DNA from: Caulobacteraceae bacterium
GTDB taxonomy: Bacteria > Pseudomonadota > Alphaproteobacteria > Caulobacterales > Caulobacteraceae
Reading direction: 5' to 3'
DNA: 47,146 bases
Assembly (NCBI GenBank): GCA_028290905.1
Contig: JAQGIW010000099.1
Location: 1-47,146 of the forward strand
A program made the position numbers and the translations under genes. The notes below the pieces were generated by a model. The model saw only the letters and a list, made by a program, of their open reading frames with translations. It did not search any database and had not been told where the DNA came from. Shown here in pieces: positions 33,224 through 41,061 of the stretch (positions within the stretch are counted from its first letter, which is position 1; every line of letters begins with the position of its first letter).

Positions 33224-34141
33224 ATGAAGATCGAAGACGTCGCCTTCGTCCGCTTCCGCGCGCCGGATCTGGATCGGATGCGCGGCTTTCTCCAGGACTT
33301 CGGCCTGCGGATCGTCGACCAGGACGACCGGCGCCTGTTCGCGCGCGGCGCGGGGGCTTCGCCGGTCCTGCACATGACCGAGTTGGGCGAACCCGGTTTC
33401 GCCGGCCTGGGATTGCGGGCGGCCTCGCTCGACGACCTCGAGGCCCTGGCCGAGGCCGAGGGCGCGGCGGTCGGCTCGCTGGATGCGCCCGGCGGCGGCA
33501 AGGTGGTGACGCTGCGCGATCCCGACGGACATCGCATCGATGTGGTCGCTGGTCAGCAGGCGCCCGATGAAACGCCTCTCCCGGCCCCAGGGGTCTGGAA
33601 CAGCGCGCGCGATCCCCGGCGCCTGCGCCGCGTCGAGCGGACCGCGCCGGGCCCGTCCCACGTGGTGCGGCTGGGCCACTGCGTGCTGAACGTCTCCGAC
33701 TTCCGCGTCTCCGAGCGCTGGTACAAGGAGCGTTTCGGCTTCATCACCTCGGACGAGATCGTCCTGTCGCCGAGCCTGTCGGTGGGCGCCTTCCTCCGCT
33801 GCGACCGGGGCGACACGCCCACCGATCACCACACCCTGTTCATCGTCCAGAGCCCCAAGGGCGCCGGCTTCAACCACGCCGCCTTCGAGGTGGCCGATCT
33901 CGACGACCTGACGGCGGGTCACGACCGGTTGAAGGCGGCGGGGTTCACGCCGGAATGGGGGGTGGGTCGCCACGTCCTCGGCAGCCAGGTGTTCGACTAC
34001 TGGCGCGACCCGTGGGGCCACACCCTGGAGCATTGGACGGACGGTGATCTGCTCACCGCGGCCGACGGCTCCAGCAACGCATCCCTGCAGGATCTCGTGG
34101 GCGTTCACTGGGGTCCCCCCGCCCCGCCCACCATGGCCTGA
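33224..34141 (+). CDS. Extradiol ring-cleavage dioxygenase, VOC superfamily
   Basis: A 305-residue two-domain protein of the type I extradiol (BphC/catechol 2,3-dioxygenase-like) family, which splits a catechol next to the hydroxyls. The iron triad is seen in the C-terminal half: His152 (RLGHCVLNV), His218 (GFNHAAFEVADLDD) and Glu269 (GHTLEHWTDGD). The N-terminal VOC half lacks the ligands, as is usual. ATG at 33224 is preferred; GTG at 33215 is possible. It is 26 bases after the oxidoreductase and 19 before the hydrolase gene. Confidence 0.88.
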   Translation: MKIEDVAFVRFRAPDLDRMRGFLQDFGLRIVDQDDRRLFARGAGASPVLHMTELGEPGFAGLGLRAASLDDLEALAEAEGAAVGSLDAPGGGKVVTLRDPDGHRIDVVAGQQAPDETPLPAPGVWNSARDPRRLRRVERTAPGPSHVVRLGHCVLNVSDFRVSERWYKERFGFITSDEIVLSPSLSVGAFLRCDRGDTPTDHHTLFIVQSPKGAGFNHAAFEVADLDDLTAGHDRLKAAGFTPEWGVGRHVLGSQVFDYWRDPWGHTLEHWTDGDLLTAADGSSNASLQDLVGVHWGPPAPPTMA

Positions 34142-34160
34142 CGCGACGACGGAGCGAAAC

Positions 34161-34988
34161 ATGCAACGCGAAACCCACGTGGTGAGCGAGATCTTCGCCC
34201 ACCGCTTCCGCGGGCCGGACCCGAAGTACGCCCTGGTGATCTCCCACGGCATCGGCGCGCACGGCGGCATCTACGACCGGTTCTGCGTCCATCACGCCGC
34301 CAAGGGCGTCGACATCTGGTCCTATGACGCGCCCGGCCACGGCCGCTCGACCACCAACCGGCCGCGCGGGCAATGGAGCCTCTCCGAGTGGGTGGACGCG
34401 GGCGTGATGTACGCCGAGCACGTCAGGGCCGAGACCGGCCTGCCGGTCATCCTTCTGGGCTCGAGCCTCGGCGTGGCGGCGGCGTTCAGCGGCCTTTGCT
34501 CGGATGCCGTCACCGGGGCCGTGCTGATGGGGTCGCCCGCCGTGCCCTCCGGTCCGGCGCTCGCCGCCGCCGGCGCCGCCTGGGGCAGCGAGGGGGTCCG
34601 GCAGGTGCTGAAGATGACCGGCCGCGCCGCGCGGCTGGACGTCGGCCTGCTGTTCAACTTCGACGAGGACTATGGCTACGCCGGCGCCGGCGAGCAGAAG
34701 CGGCTCGATCCGTGGAACACCTGGTCCTACGACCTGGCGTCATGGGCGACACTGTTCACCTACGATCCGCCGGTCCCGGCGGCCGCCAACCGCAAGCCGG
34801 TGCTGGTCTCATGCGGCGCCAAGGACCCGTCCTTTCCGCCCAGCGTGATGAAGGCCGTCGCCGACGCCATCGCCGGCCCGGTCGAATTCTATTGCCTGGA
34901 AGACGGCTCGCACCAGCTCATGCTCTTCCACACCGAGGTCTATTCGCGCACAGTTCACGACTGGGCGCTTCGTCAGATCCAGAGCTGA
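34161..34988 (+). CDS. Alpha/beta hydrolase, probable meta-cleavage product hydrolase
   Basis: A 275-residue alpha/beta hydrolase. Catalytic triad read as Ser102 (LGSSLGVA), Asp222 (CGAKDPSF) and His251 (EDGSHQLM), with the oxyanion HG in LVISHGIGAHGG. ATG at 34161 with GGAG upstream; a longer frame from 34044 lies in the dioxygenase gene. Between a ring-cleavage dioxygenase and other pathway genes it probably hydrolyses the ring-fission product (a C-C hydrolase), but an ester or thioester substrate is possible. Confidence 0.82.
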   Translation: MQRETHVVSEIFAHRFRGPDPKYALVISHGIGAHGGIYDRFCVHHAAKGVDIWSYDAPGHGRSTTNRPRGQWSLSEWVDAGVMYAEHVRAETGLPVILLGSSLGVAAAFSGLCSDAVTGAVLMGSPAVPSGPALAAAGAAWGSEGVRQVLKMTGRAARLDVGLLFNFDEDYGYAGAGEQKRLDPWNTWSYDLASWATLFTYDPPVPAAANRKPVLVSCGAKDPSFPPSVMKAVADAIAGPVEFYCLEDGSHQLMLFHTEVYSRTVHDWALRQIQS

Positions 34989-35018
34989 GAGCTCGGGAAT
35001 CGCATCGGAGGAAACATT

Positions 35019-35720
35019 ATGGCCAAGCCGAACGGCATCCACCATTTCGCGATCTGCACCGCCGACATCAAGGCCCAGATCGACTACTTCACCGACGTGC
35101 TCGGGATGGAGCTGGTCGCCCTCTACTGGATGCATGGCGTCGAGGGCGCCTGGCACGGCTTCCTGAAGCTGAACGACCAGTGCTCGATCGCCTTCGTCCA
35201 GACGCCGCGGATCGCCAACATCCCGGTGGAGATCGGCAAGACCCATTCGGGCAACCCCGGCGGCGACTGCGCGCCGGGGACGCTCCAGCACATCGCCTTC
35301 AACGTCGACACCGAGGCCGAGCTGATGACCATGCGCGATCGCATCCGCTCCCGCGGCGTCGACGTCTTCGGCCACATCGACCACGGCTTCTGTAAGTCGA
35401 TCTACTTCGCCGGTCCGGAAAACCTCACCCTCGAGGTCTCGACCTCCGAAGGCCACGCGATCGACCCCGAGGCGTGGATCGATCCCGAAGTGACAGCCCT
35501 GGCGGGTATCTCCGCCGAGGAGCTGAAGCGGTACAAATCCCCCGCCTCCTTCACCCGCCCCGCCGACCCCGTGGCCCAGCCGGCCTACGATCCGGCCAGG
35601 CCGCACATGGTCTTTCCGCCCGCGGTCTATCAGGCGCTCTTCGGCGCTACCGATGCCGAGATCCTGGCCCGCATGAGCGAGGCGGAGCCGCCGGTCAGGG
35701 TAGGCGTTCCGGCCGAATGA
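35019..35720 (+). CDS. VOC-superfamily protein (glyoxalase/dioxygenase fold)
   Basis: A 233-residue protein whose first ~130 residues form a VOC fold: HHFAICTADIKAQIDYF with a ligand His, LQHIAFNVDTEAELMTM with a second His, and KSIYFAGPENLTLEVST with a closing Glu. Thus a H-H-E metal site is kept. The C-terminal ~90 residues are Pro-rich and unlike classical dioxygenases. It could be a second dioxygenase, an isomerase or a hydratase of the pathway. GGAGGA lies before the ATG. The stop overlaps the monooxygenase start (ATGA). Confidence 0.82.
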   Translation: MAKPNGIHHFAICTADIKAQIDYFTDVLGMELVALYWMHGVEGAWHGFLKLNDQCSIAFVQTPRIANIPVEIGKTHSGNPGGDCAPGTLQHIAFNVDTEAELMTMRDRIRSRGVDVFGHIDHGFCKSIYFAGPENLTLEVSTSEGHAIDPEAWIDPEVTALAGISAEELKRYKSPASFTRPADPVAQPAYDPARPHMVFPPAVYQALFGATDAEILARMSEAEPPVRVGVPAE

Positions 35721-36945
35721 AGGCGCTGATCGCCGGCGCCGGCATAGGGGGCCTCGCGGCCGCCCTATCGCTGAGCGACGCCGGCTTCGACGTCGAGATC
35801 TACGAGCGCACGCGCGGGCTCGGCGAGGTCGGCGCCGGTGTCCAGGTGAGTCCCAATGGCGCGCGCGTGCTGCATGCCCTTGGGCTGGCCCCGGCCCTGG
35901 AGCGCGCCGCCTTTCGTCCCCAGGCCGTGGAGCTTCGCCTGCACCGCTCGGGCCTCACGGTGGCGCGAACGCCCCTGGGCGCGCGAAGATCGAGCGCCGC
36001 TACGGCTTTCCCTATTACCACCTGCACAGGGCCGACCTGCACCGGGTGCTGGAGGCCGCCGTGCGGGAGCGGTGCGGCGGGACCGCCATCCGGCTCGGCT
36101 GCGCGGTCGACCGCATCGAGCAGGACGGGAACGGGGTGGAGTTCGTCTTCGACGACGGCGACCGCGCCGGCGGTGATGTGGCGGTCGGCGCCGACGGCAT
36201 CCACTCTCGGGTGCGCGCCGCCCTGCTCGGCCCCGAAAGCCCGCAATTCACCGGCCACGTGGCCTGGCGGGGGCTCGTGCCGGCCGACCGGCTTCGGGGG
36301 GCCGGCTTGCGCCCCGTCGTGACCAGTTGGATGGCGCCCCACAGCCACGCGGTCACCTACTTCGTGCGGCGCGGCGAGCTTGTGAACTTCGTCGGCGTCA
36401 CCGAGCATCAGGCGTGGCGCAGCGAGTCCTGGACCGAACGGGGCGACAAGGCCGAGCTTCTGCGCGACTTTGCCCATTGGCATCCGACCGTGCGCGCCAT
36501 CGTCGAGGCGATCGACGAACCCTATCGGTGGGCCCTGTTCGTCCGCCCGCCGTTGCCGAAGTGGAGCGAAGGGCGCGTGACCCTGCTGGGCGACGCTTGC
36601 CATCCCATGCTCCCCTACATGGCCCAGGGCGCGGTGATGGCTATCGAGGACGGCTGTGTGCTGGCACGATGCCTGAAGTCCCGGCCCGGCGACGTACCGG
36701 GCGCCTTGAAGGACTACGAGGCGACGAGGCTTCCTCGAACGGCGAAGGTCCAGGCCGGCGCCCGGGCAGCCGGCGCGCGGCTTCACCTCTCCGATCCTCT
36801 GGCGCGCCTGAAAACCTACGGCAGGATGGGCCTCGACGCGCGCTTAGCGCCGCGCAAGGCGGCCAGCGCGGGCGACTGGTTGATGGCGTATGACGCGACC
36901 CAAGGTAACCTGACCGGGCCCCGTAAGGAAATTAACTTTGCTTGA
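35717..36945 (+). pseudogene. FAD-dependent aromatic monooxygenase, interrupted by a 1-base frameshift
   Basis: Flavin hydroxylase of the salicylate/3-hydroxybenzoate hydroxylase group, with about 410 residues if repaired. The first part has FAD motif IAGAGIGGLAAALSLSDAG; the second has GADGIHSRVRAALLG and GDACHPMLPYMAQGA, the second FAD motif. The reading frame breaks near 35984: restoring one G (GCGCGGAAG for GCGCGAAG) rejoins the parts as LGARKIERRYGFPYYHL. This may be a sequencing error or a true null mutation. It would put the hydroxyl on the ring before cleavage, so it would come first in the pathway although it is last in the operon. Confidence 0.85.
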
Positions 36946-37047
36946 CGTTTCCACGCCCTGAACGGCCAAGAAATCGCTGGTGGCCTCCCGCGACAACGCC
37001 TAGCTTTTCAAGCACACATGCCCAATGTCGGGCGAGGGGGAACATCG

Positions 37048-37494
37048 ATGAAGATCATCCTGCTGGCGGCGATGTCGTCATGCCTGGCCACCGCCGCCCT
37101 GGCGGATCCCTGGGTCGACTACACCCCGGCCAAGGGCGCCTATATAAAGACCATGGTCCATGTGGAGCCGGGCAAGATCGACGACTACCTGACCAACGTC
37201 ATCAAGAAGGTGTGGATCCCGACGCAGGAGTCGGCCAAGAAACACGGGATCATCGACAGCTACGTGGTCCAGGTGAAATCCGACATCTACGGCCCGGGCC
37301 CCAACGTCGCCCTCATCATCCACTATGCCAATAGGGCGGCCATGGATCCCGACAAAGCCCGCGACCAGGCCATGGACAAGGAATTCGAGGCGATCCAGCC
37401 CAAGTCGAGCGAACCGGCGGTGGTGGCCGAGCGCGCCAAGTACCGCACCGTGCTCTCCGAAGAGATCTGGAACGTGATCGAGTACGGAAAGTAG
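37048..37494 (+). CDS. Secreted protein of unknown function
   Basis: A 148-residue protein with a signal peptide (MKIILLAAMSSCLATAALA, cut before DPWVD). The mature part, with AYIKTMVHVEPGKIDDYL, KKVWIPTQESAKKHG and VALIIHYANRAAMDPDK, suggests a ferredoxin-like alpha/beta (dimeric alpha-beta barrel) fold, to judge by the pattern; I do not recognise a family. ATG at 37048 is preceded by GAGGGGG; an ATG at 37018 is in frame but would precede the ribosome-binding site. It is separated from the catabolic operon by 102 bases with no clear promoter. Confidence 0.7.
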   Translation: MKIILLAAMSSCLATAALADPWVDYTPAKGAYIKTMVHVEPGKIDDYLTNVIKKVWIPTQESAKKHGIIDSYVVQVKSDIYGPGPNVALIIHYANRAAMDPDKARDQAMDKEFEAIQPKSSEPAVVAERAKYRTVLSEEIWNVIEYGK

Positions 37495-37554
37495 CGCCGT
37501 CCTCCAGGGGGGTGGCGAGCGGGGCCGGAACAAAGGCTCAAAAGTGGCGTTGAT

Positions 37555-37570
37555 CTCTTGCAATCAAGAG
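37555..37570 (+). other. Small hairpin at the ribosome-binding site of the 26-residue gene
   Basis: CTCTTG-CAAT-CAAGAG is a perfect stem of six with a four-base loop. Its right arm overlaps AGAGAGG (37567-37573), the probable ribosome-binding site of the small membrane protein, so it could hide it. The effect is inferred. Confidence 0.45.
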
Positions 37571-37579
37571 AGGCGTCCC

Positions 37580-37660
37580 GTGCGATCCATCCTCCTCTAC
37601 TTCCTGGGCATTCCCATCCCGATCATCCTGCTTCTCGCCTTCTGCACCCATCACTTCTGA
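37580..37660 (+). CDS. 26-residue membrane peptide
   Basis: A very short frame: GTG start at 37580, stop at 37658-37660, with AGAGAGG 6 bases before it. The product is almost entirely one hydrophobic segment (LLYFLGIPIPIILLLAFC) ending THHF. Small proteins of the form MRxILLWxLGxPIPIIxLL are common in Caulobacterales and rhizobia, and this fits. No function is known. It lies 22 bases before the membrane protein gene, which suggests co-expression. Confidence 0.6.
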   Translation: MRSILLYFLGIPIPIILLLAFCTHHF

Positions 37661-37682
37661 CGAGCGGGAGGCGGAAAGCGGC

Positions 37683-38354
37683 ATGGCAATCGATCTTACG
37701 ACGACGGCAGTCGACGAGGCCTCGCTCCAGGGCGAGGCCCATTCCGCCGTTTCCTGGGGAGCCGTCCTGGCGGGGGCCGTGGCGGCCCTGGCGCTGTCTT
37801 TCGTGCTCGTGGCCCTGGCCGGCGGCTTTGCCCTGAAGCTGCCCACCCCCTGGCCGGGCGCCCTGGGCGCGTCAGCGCACTTCTCGCCCACGGTGGGCGC
37901 GTTGATGATGGTGGTCCAGGTCCTCTCCAGCGCGCTTGGCGGCTACCTGGCCGGACGGTTGCGGACCAAGTGGGTCAATGTCCACGGCCACGAGGCCCAT
38001 TTCCGCGACACCGCCCATGGCCTCCTCACCTGGGCGGTGAGCACCCTGGCCGGGGTCGTCCTTGTGGCCATGGTGCTCGCGCCCCTGGAAGAGCGCGCCG
38101 CGGCCCTGGACGCCTCCGCCGTCGTCTATGAGGCGACAGTCTCGCCGCTCCCGGTGGACCCGGTCGCAATCCGGATGCGCATGATGCGCGAAGCCAACCT
38201 CGCCGCCCAGGCCTCCTTCTTCATGGGCGTCGGTCTGCTGCTGGGCGCCTTCACCGCCTCCGTCGCCGCCGCGGTGGGCGGCCAGCGCCGGGACGACATG
38301 CACGCCCGCTACTGGGCCGAGCGCCCGCGGGCCGGGCAGCCGGTCGGGCCGTAG
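37683..38354 (+). CDS. Integral membrane protein, PhnA-like annotation group, unknown function
   Basis: A 223-residue protein with about four membrane segments: SWGAVLAGAVAALALSFVLV, PTVGALMMVVQVLSSALGGYLAG (in part MVVQVLSSALGGYLAG), GLLTWAVSTLAGVVLVAMV and FFMGVGLLLGAFTASVAAAV, with HGHEAHFRDTAHG as a conserved cytosolic-side loop. Proteins of this shape in rhizobia are often annotated PhnA-like without evidence. GGCGG-type upstream sequence, ATG at 37683. Confidence 0.75.
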   Translation: MAIDLTTTAVDEASLQGEAHSAVSWGAVLAGAVAALALSFVLVALAGGFALKLPTPWPGALGASAHFSPTVGALMMVVQVLSSALGGYLAGRLRTKWVNVHGHEAHFRDTAHGLLTWAVSTLAGVVLVAMVLAPLEERAAALDASAVVYEATVSPLPVDPVAIRMRMMREANLAAQASFFMGVGLLLGAFTASVAAAVGGQRRDDMHARYWAERPRAGQPVGP

Positions 38355-38449
38355 ACGGAACGGAGGAACGGCAACCTTTACCACGCCGTCGGCGGCGCCT
38401 AGTCTTTGGGATCGGCCTCGACGGGCCCTTTACGTCCTGGAGCTGACCG

Positions 38450-39402
38450 GTGCTGATCCGCCCCGCGCTGCGCGAATACCGGACCTGGAGCCTGGATAGC
38501 CGCCGCTGGACGGACTACACGCCGCGCCCGGACGACATCGTGATTGCCACCGCGCCCAAGTGCGGCGCCACCTGGACGCAGCAGATCGTCGCCTCCCTGG
38601 TCTTCCAGGACGGCGGGGCGCGCGCGATCCCGGACCTCTCGCCGTGGATCGACGCCCGCTTTCGAGGCTTCTCGGAGGAGGTCTTGCCAAGCGGGAAGCC
38701 CAGACCCACCGGCGGTTCATCAAGACCCACCTGCCGATCGACGGCCTGCCGCTCCACGACGAGGTCCGCTACCTTCACGTGGCCCCGGACGGCCGCGACG
38801 CACTCATGTCGATGCACAACCACTTCACCGGCTACTCGCCTGCCCAGTACGACGACTTCGACCGCATTGGGCTGGACGACCCCGCCGTCGGGCGGACCTA
38901 TCCGCGCCTCCCCGCCAGCGCGGCCGACTACTTCCGCCTGTGGATCTCGACCCCGTGCGTGCCCGGCCAGACGGAGGGAATCCCCCAACCCCTCATTCTT
39001 CGACCTCGAGGTGGGCTACTGGGCCGAACGACGGCGGCCCAACGTGCTGCTCGTCCACTACGCCGACCTGAAGGCCGATCTCGACGGCGAGATGCGCCGC
39101 ATTGCCGCCTTCCTGGACATCGCCGTCGACGAGGCGGTCTGGCCCTTCCTGGTCGCCTCGGCGCGTTTCGAGACCATGCGCGAGAGGGGCGGCGAGCTGA
39201 TGCCCCAGATGAAACCATGTTTTCCGAGGGCGCGGCCAGGTTCTTCAACAAGGGCGTCAACGGGCGCTGGCGCGACGTCCTGACGTATGAGGACCTCGCC
39301 CTCTACGACCCCAAGGTGCGGGAAAAGTTCTCGCCCGGCCTGGCGGCCTGGATCGAGGGCGGTCGCCGCGGCGCCGGGGAACCCCGGCGGCTGCCCGACT
39401 AA
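38450..39402 (+). pseudogene. Sulfotransferase-family gene with three single-base indels
   Basis: A second PAPS-type sulfotransferase, of about 317 residues if repaired, unlike the one at 27922. Start GTG at 38450; 5'-phosphosulfate loop ATAPKCGATWTQQIV. Frame breaks: near 38685 (TTGCC, one G missing from TTGGCC), at the C run 38982-38986 (five C instead of four), and at 39212-39214 (AAA instead of AAAA). After repair FIKTHLPIDGLPLHDEV, SFFDLEVGYWAERRRPNVLL (in part FFDLEVGYWAE) and the C-terminal FFNKGVNGRWRDVLTYED (in part NKGVNGRWRDVL) join up. All three are in runs of one base. Confidence 0.85.
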
Positions 39403-39487
39403 GGCGGGGCGCACTGACGGTCGCCCTTGACACCCGATGGGGCCTGCGTTCCGCTCCGGCAGGGTGGGGCCGCGCCAGGAGATTGTC

Positions 39488-39700
39488 ATGACGACTTTGA
39501 CGGTGGAGCAGTTCGGCGAAGACCTGGTCATCCGGCTGACCGCCGAGGCCAGGACCAGCCTCTGCCTTAGGGCGGGAGACGAGGTGATGCTGGTGAGGAC
39601 CGTCCACGGCGAGGTCTCGCTCGCCGCGGCGGACATGGACCACCAGATCCGCCTCGAGCGCAGCCGCGCCTTCCTGCGCCACCTGCGAAATCCGAACTGA
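39488..39700 (+). CDS. AbrB/MazE-like small DNA-binding domain protein
   Basis: A 70-residue protein beginning MTTLTVEQFGEDLVIRLTA, with LRAGDEVMLVRTVHGEVSL, the strand-loop-strand pattern of the SpoVT-AbrB/MazE N-terminal fold. AbrB domains in MazE bind DNA as antitoxins. No toxin gene follows; the next gene is on the other strand. The ATG at 39488 has AGGAG upstream (CAGGAGATTGTC). Confidence 0.6.
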   Translation: MTTLTVEQFGEDLVIRLTAEARTSLCLRAGDEVMLVRTVHGEVSLAAADMDHQIRLERSRAFLRHLRNPN

Positions 39701-39715
39701 GGACGACGACCGGCG

Positions 39716-40207
39716 TCACACTTTCCGCCACGTCGGCTGGCTCGGATCGGCCAGCCGGATGTCGACCGGGCCGAGGCCGAAGATGGCGATCACCGCGGGC
39801 TCGGTCGCGGTGCTGGGCGCGCCGTCGTAGTGCCAGGTCCGCGCGGCGCGCTTGACGAAGCCGCCGGCCGGGACCCTGACCGCCATCTCGGGCGTGAAGT
39901 CGGCCCCGCTGTCGACCCACCAGGCGCCGGACATCACCATCTGGATGCGGTCGGTCGCATAGCTGTGCGGCGCGCTGAACCAGCCCGGATTCCATTTCAT
40001 CAGGACGAGGTAGGGTCCCGGCTTGTTCAGGTCGCCATAGAGGGGCGCCATCTCGCCGCTGCCGGGCGGCAACCCCTGCCACGGCTCGAATTTGATCTGG
40101 TCCGGCTGCAGGACGAACGTCTCGCGCGGATCGATCGGCGAGGCGAACCCCTGGCCGGCGAGCAGGGCCGGCGCCAGGGACGCCAGCATGAAGGTACGGC
40201 GTTGCAT
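39716..40207 (-). CDS. Secreted cupin-domain protein
   Basis: A 163-residue protein with an export signal MQRRTFMLASLAPALLAGQG (in part MQRRTFMLASLAPALL; RR pair, possibly Tat) and a cupin barrel. The cupin metal motif 1 has NPGWFSAPHSYATDRIQMV (in part SAPHSYATDR), and motif 2 appears as PAGGFVKRAARTWHYDG. ATG at 40207 is preceded by GAGGAG. The substrate is not known. It converges with the AbrB-like gene across 15 bases. Confidence 0.82.
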   Translation of the reverse strand: MQRRTFMLASLAPALLAGQGFASPIDPRETFVLQPDQIKFEPWQGLPPGSGEMAPLYGDLNKPGPYLVLMKWNPGWFSAPHSYATDRIQMVMSGAWWVDSGADFTPEMAVRVPAGGFVKRAARTWHYDGAPSTATEPAVIAIFGLGPVDIRLADPSQPTWRKV

Positions 40208-40304
40208 GGGTGACTCCTCGAGGTCCTCCCAAGGCAGATGACTCCGACGGGAGCATTTGTGAAATGCATCCTTGTCACGGGTCCTTCCTGACCTTGAATT
40301 CAGA

Positions 40305-40823
40305 TCAGTACGGCGTCCCGCCGCAGAGGTTGCCGGGCGGCCCGTAGCGGCAGACGAGCACTTCGCTCGCGGCCGCGTAGGCCACGGCGCAGCCGATGCG
40401 GCGCGTGCCCTTCCAGATGACCTGGGTGTAGTGGCCGGTCCGGCCGAGACCGCTGAGGTCGGCGCAGTTGAGCGGCCCGTACCGATACCGCTCGCCCTCC
40501 CGCGCCCAGCCGGAGAACATGGCCGTCGCGCTCGCATGCGCCCCGTCGATCCGCGCCAGGTTCTCCCCCTCGCCCGGCCGGCTCGTGTGGGGCGAGTGCT
40601 CCAGCCCCGGCCCGCTTACCAGCCGGTCCGCCCAAACCTGGGCGTGGCGCGCGAGCGCCTCGTCCCAGATCACCGGCGGCAGGCCGACGCCGGCGCGCAG
40701 GGCGTTGTGGTCCCGGACCATCTCGCCCGCCAGGTCGGGTCGACCCTCCTGCGCCACGGCGGGCGCGCACAGCGCGGGCGCCCCGATCGCGAAGGAATAG
40801 AGGATGGCGACGGAGGTCTTCAT
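40305..40823 (-). CDS. CAP-domain (SCP/PR-1-like) secreted protein
   Basis: A 172-residue protein with a signal peptide (about 1-24, ending PAVAQ) and a CAP domain: DHNALRAGVGLPPVIWDEALARHAQVWAD (in parts HNALRAGVGLPPV and LARHAQVWAD), LEHSPHTSRPGEGENLA (in part PGEGENLA), GHYTQVIWKGTRRIGCAVA (in part GHYTQVIWKGTRRIGC) and LVCRYGPPGN. CAP-family His and Glu pairs are present. Bacterial members are exported and of unknown role. ATG at 40823 is chosen; 40844 is in frame. Confidence 0.9.
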   Translation of the reverse strand: MKTSVAILYSFAIGAPALCAPAVAQEGRPDLAGEMVRDHNALRAGVGLPPVIWDEALARHAQVWADRLVSGPGLEHSPHTSRPGEGENLARIDGAHASATAMFSGWAREGERYRYGPLNCADLSGLGRTGHYTQVIWKGTRRIGCAVAYAAASEVLVCRYGPPGNLCGGTPY

Positions 40824-41061
40824 GGTCGGCTCCCGGATCAGCACGCCCGAGCTGACCCTCCGTACACTAGGGCGTTCGCCGCTGAAGTGGGAACTGGTTC
40901 GGCGAACAGCGAACGCTCCAGTGTATGAGTCTGGCGCATTAGGGCGCCGCGCCTCGCCGCTCCCGTGCTAGGGTGACAGCAGGGAAACCCGGTCGAGCCG
41001 CCGGGTGGTCGTGAACCGCCGCGCATCGCGCGTCTTCGCGTCCGTTCCTGAAAGCGCCGAC

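Noticed and set aside
36250-36265. GGCCACGTGGCC as a further parS
   Set aside because: Only the CACGTG heart matches; the GTTTC/GAAAC arms are missing.
36942-36947. TTGACG as a -35 element for the secreted protein gene
   Set aside because: It overlaps the stop of the preceding gene, and no -10 element lies at a proper distance.
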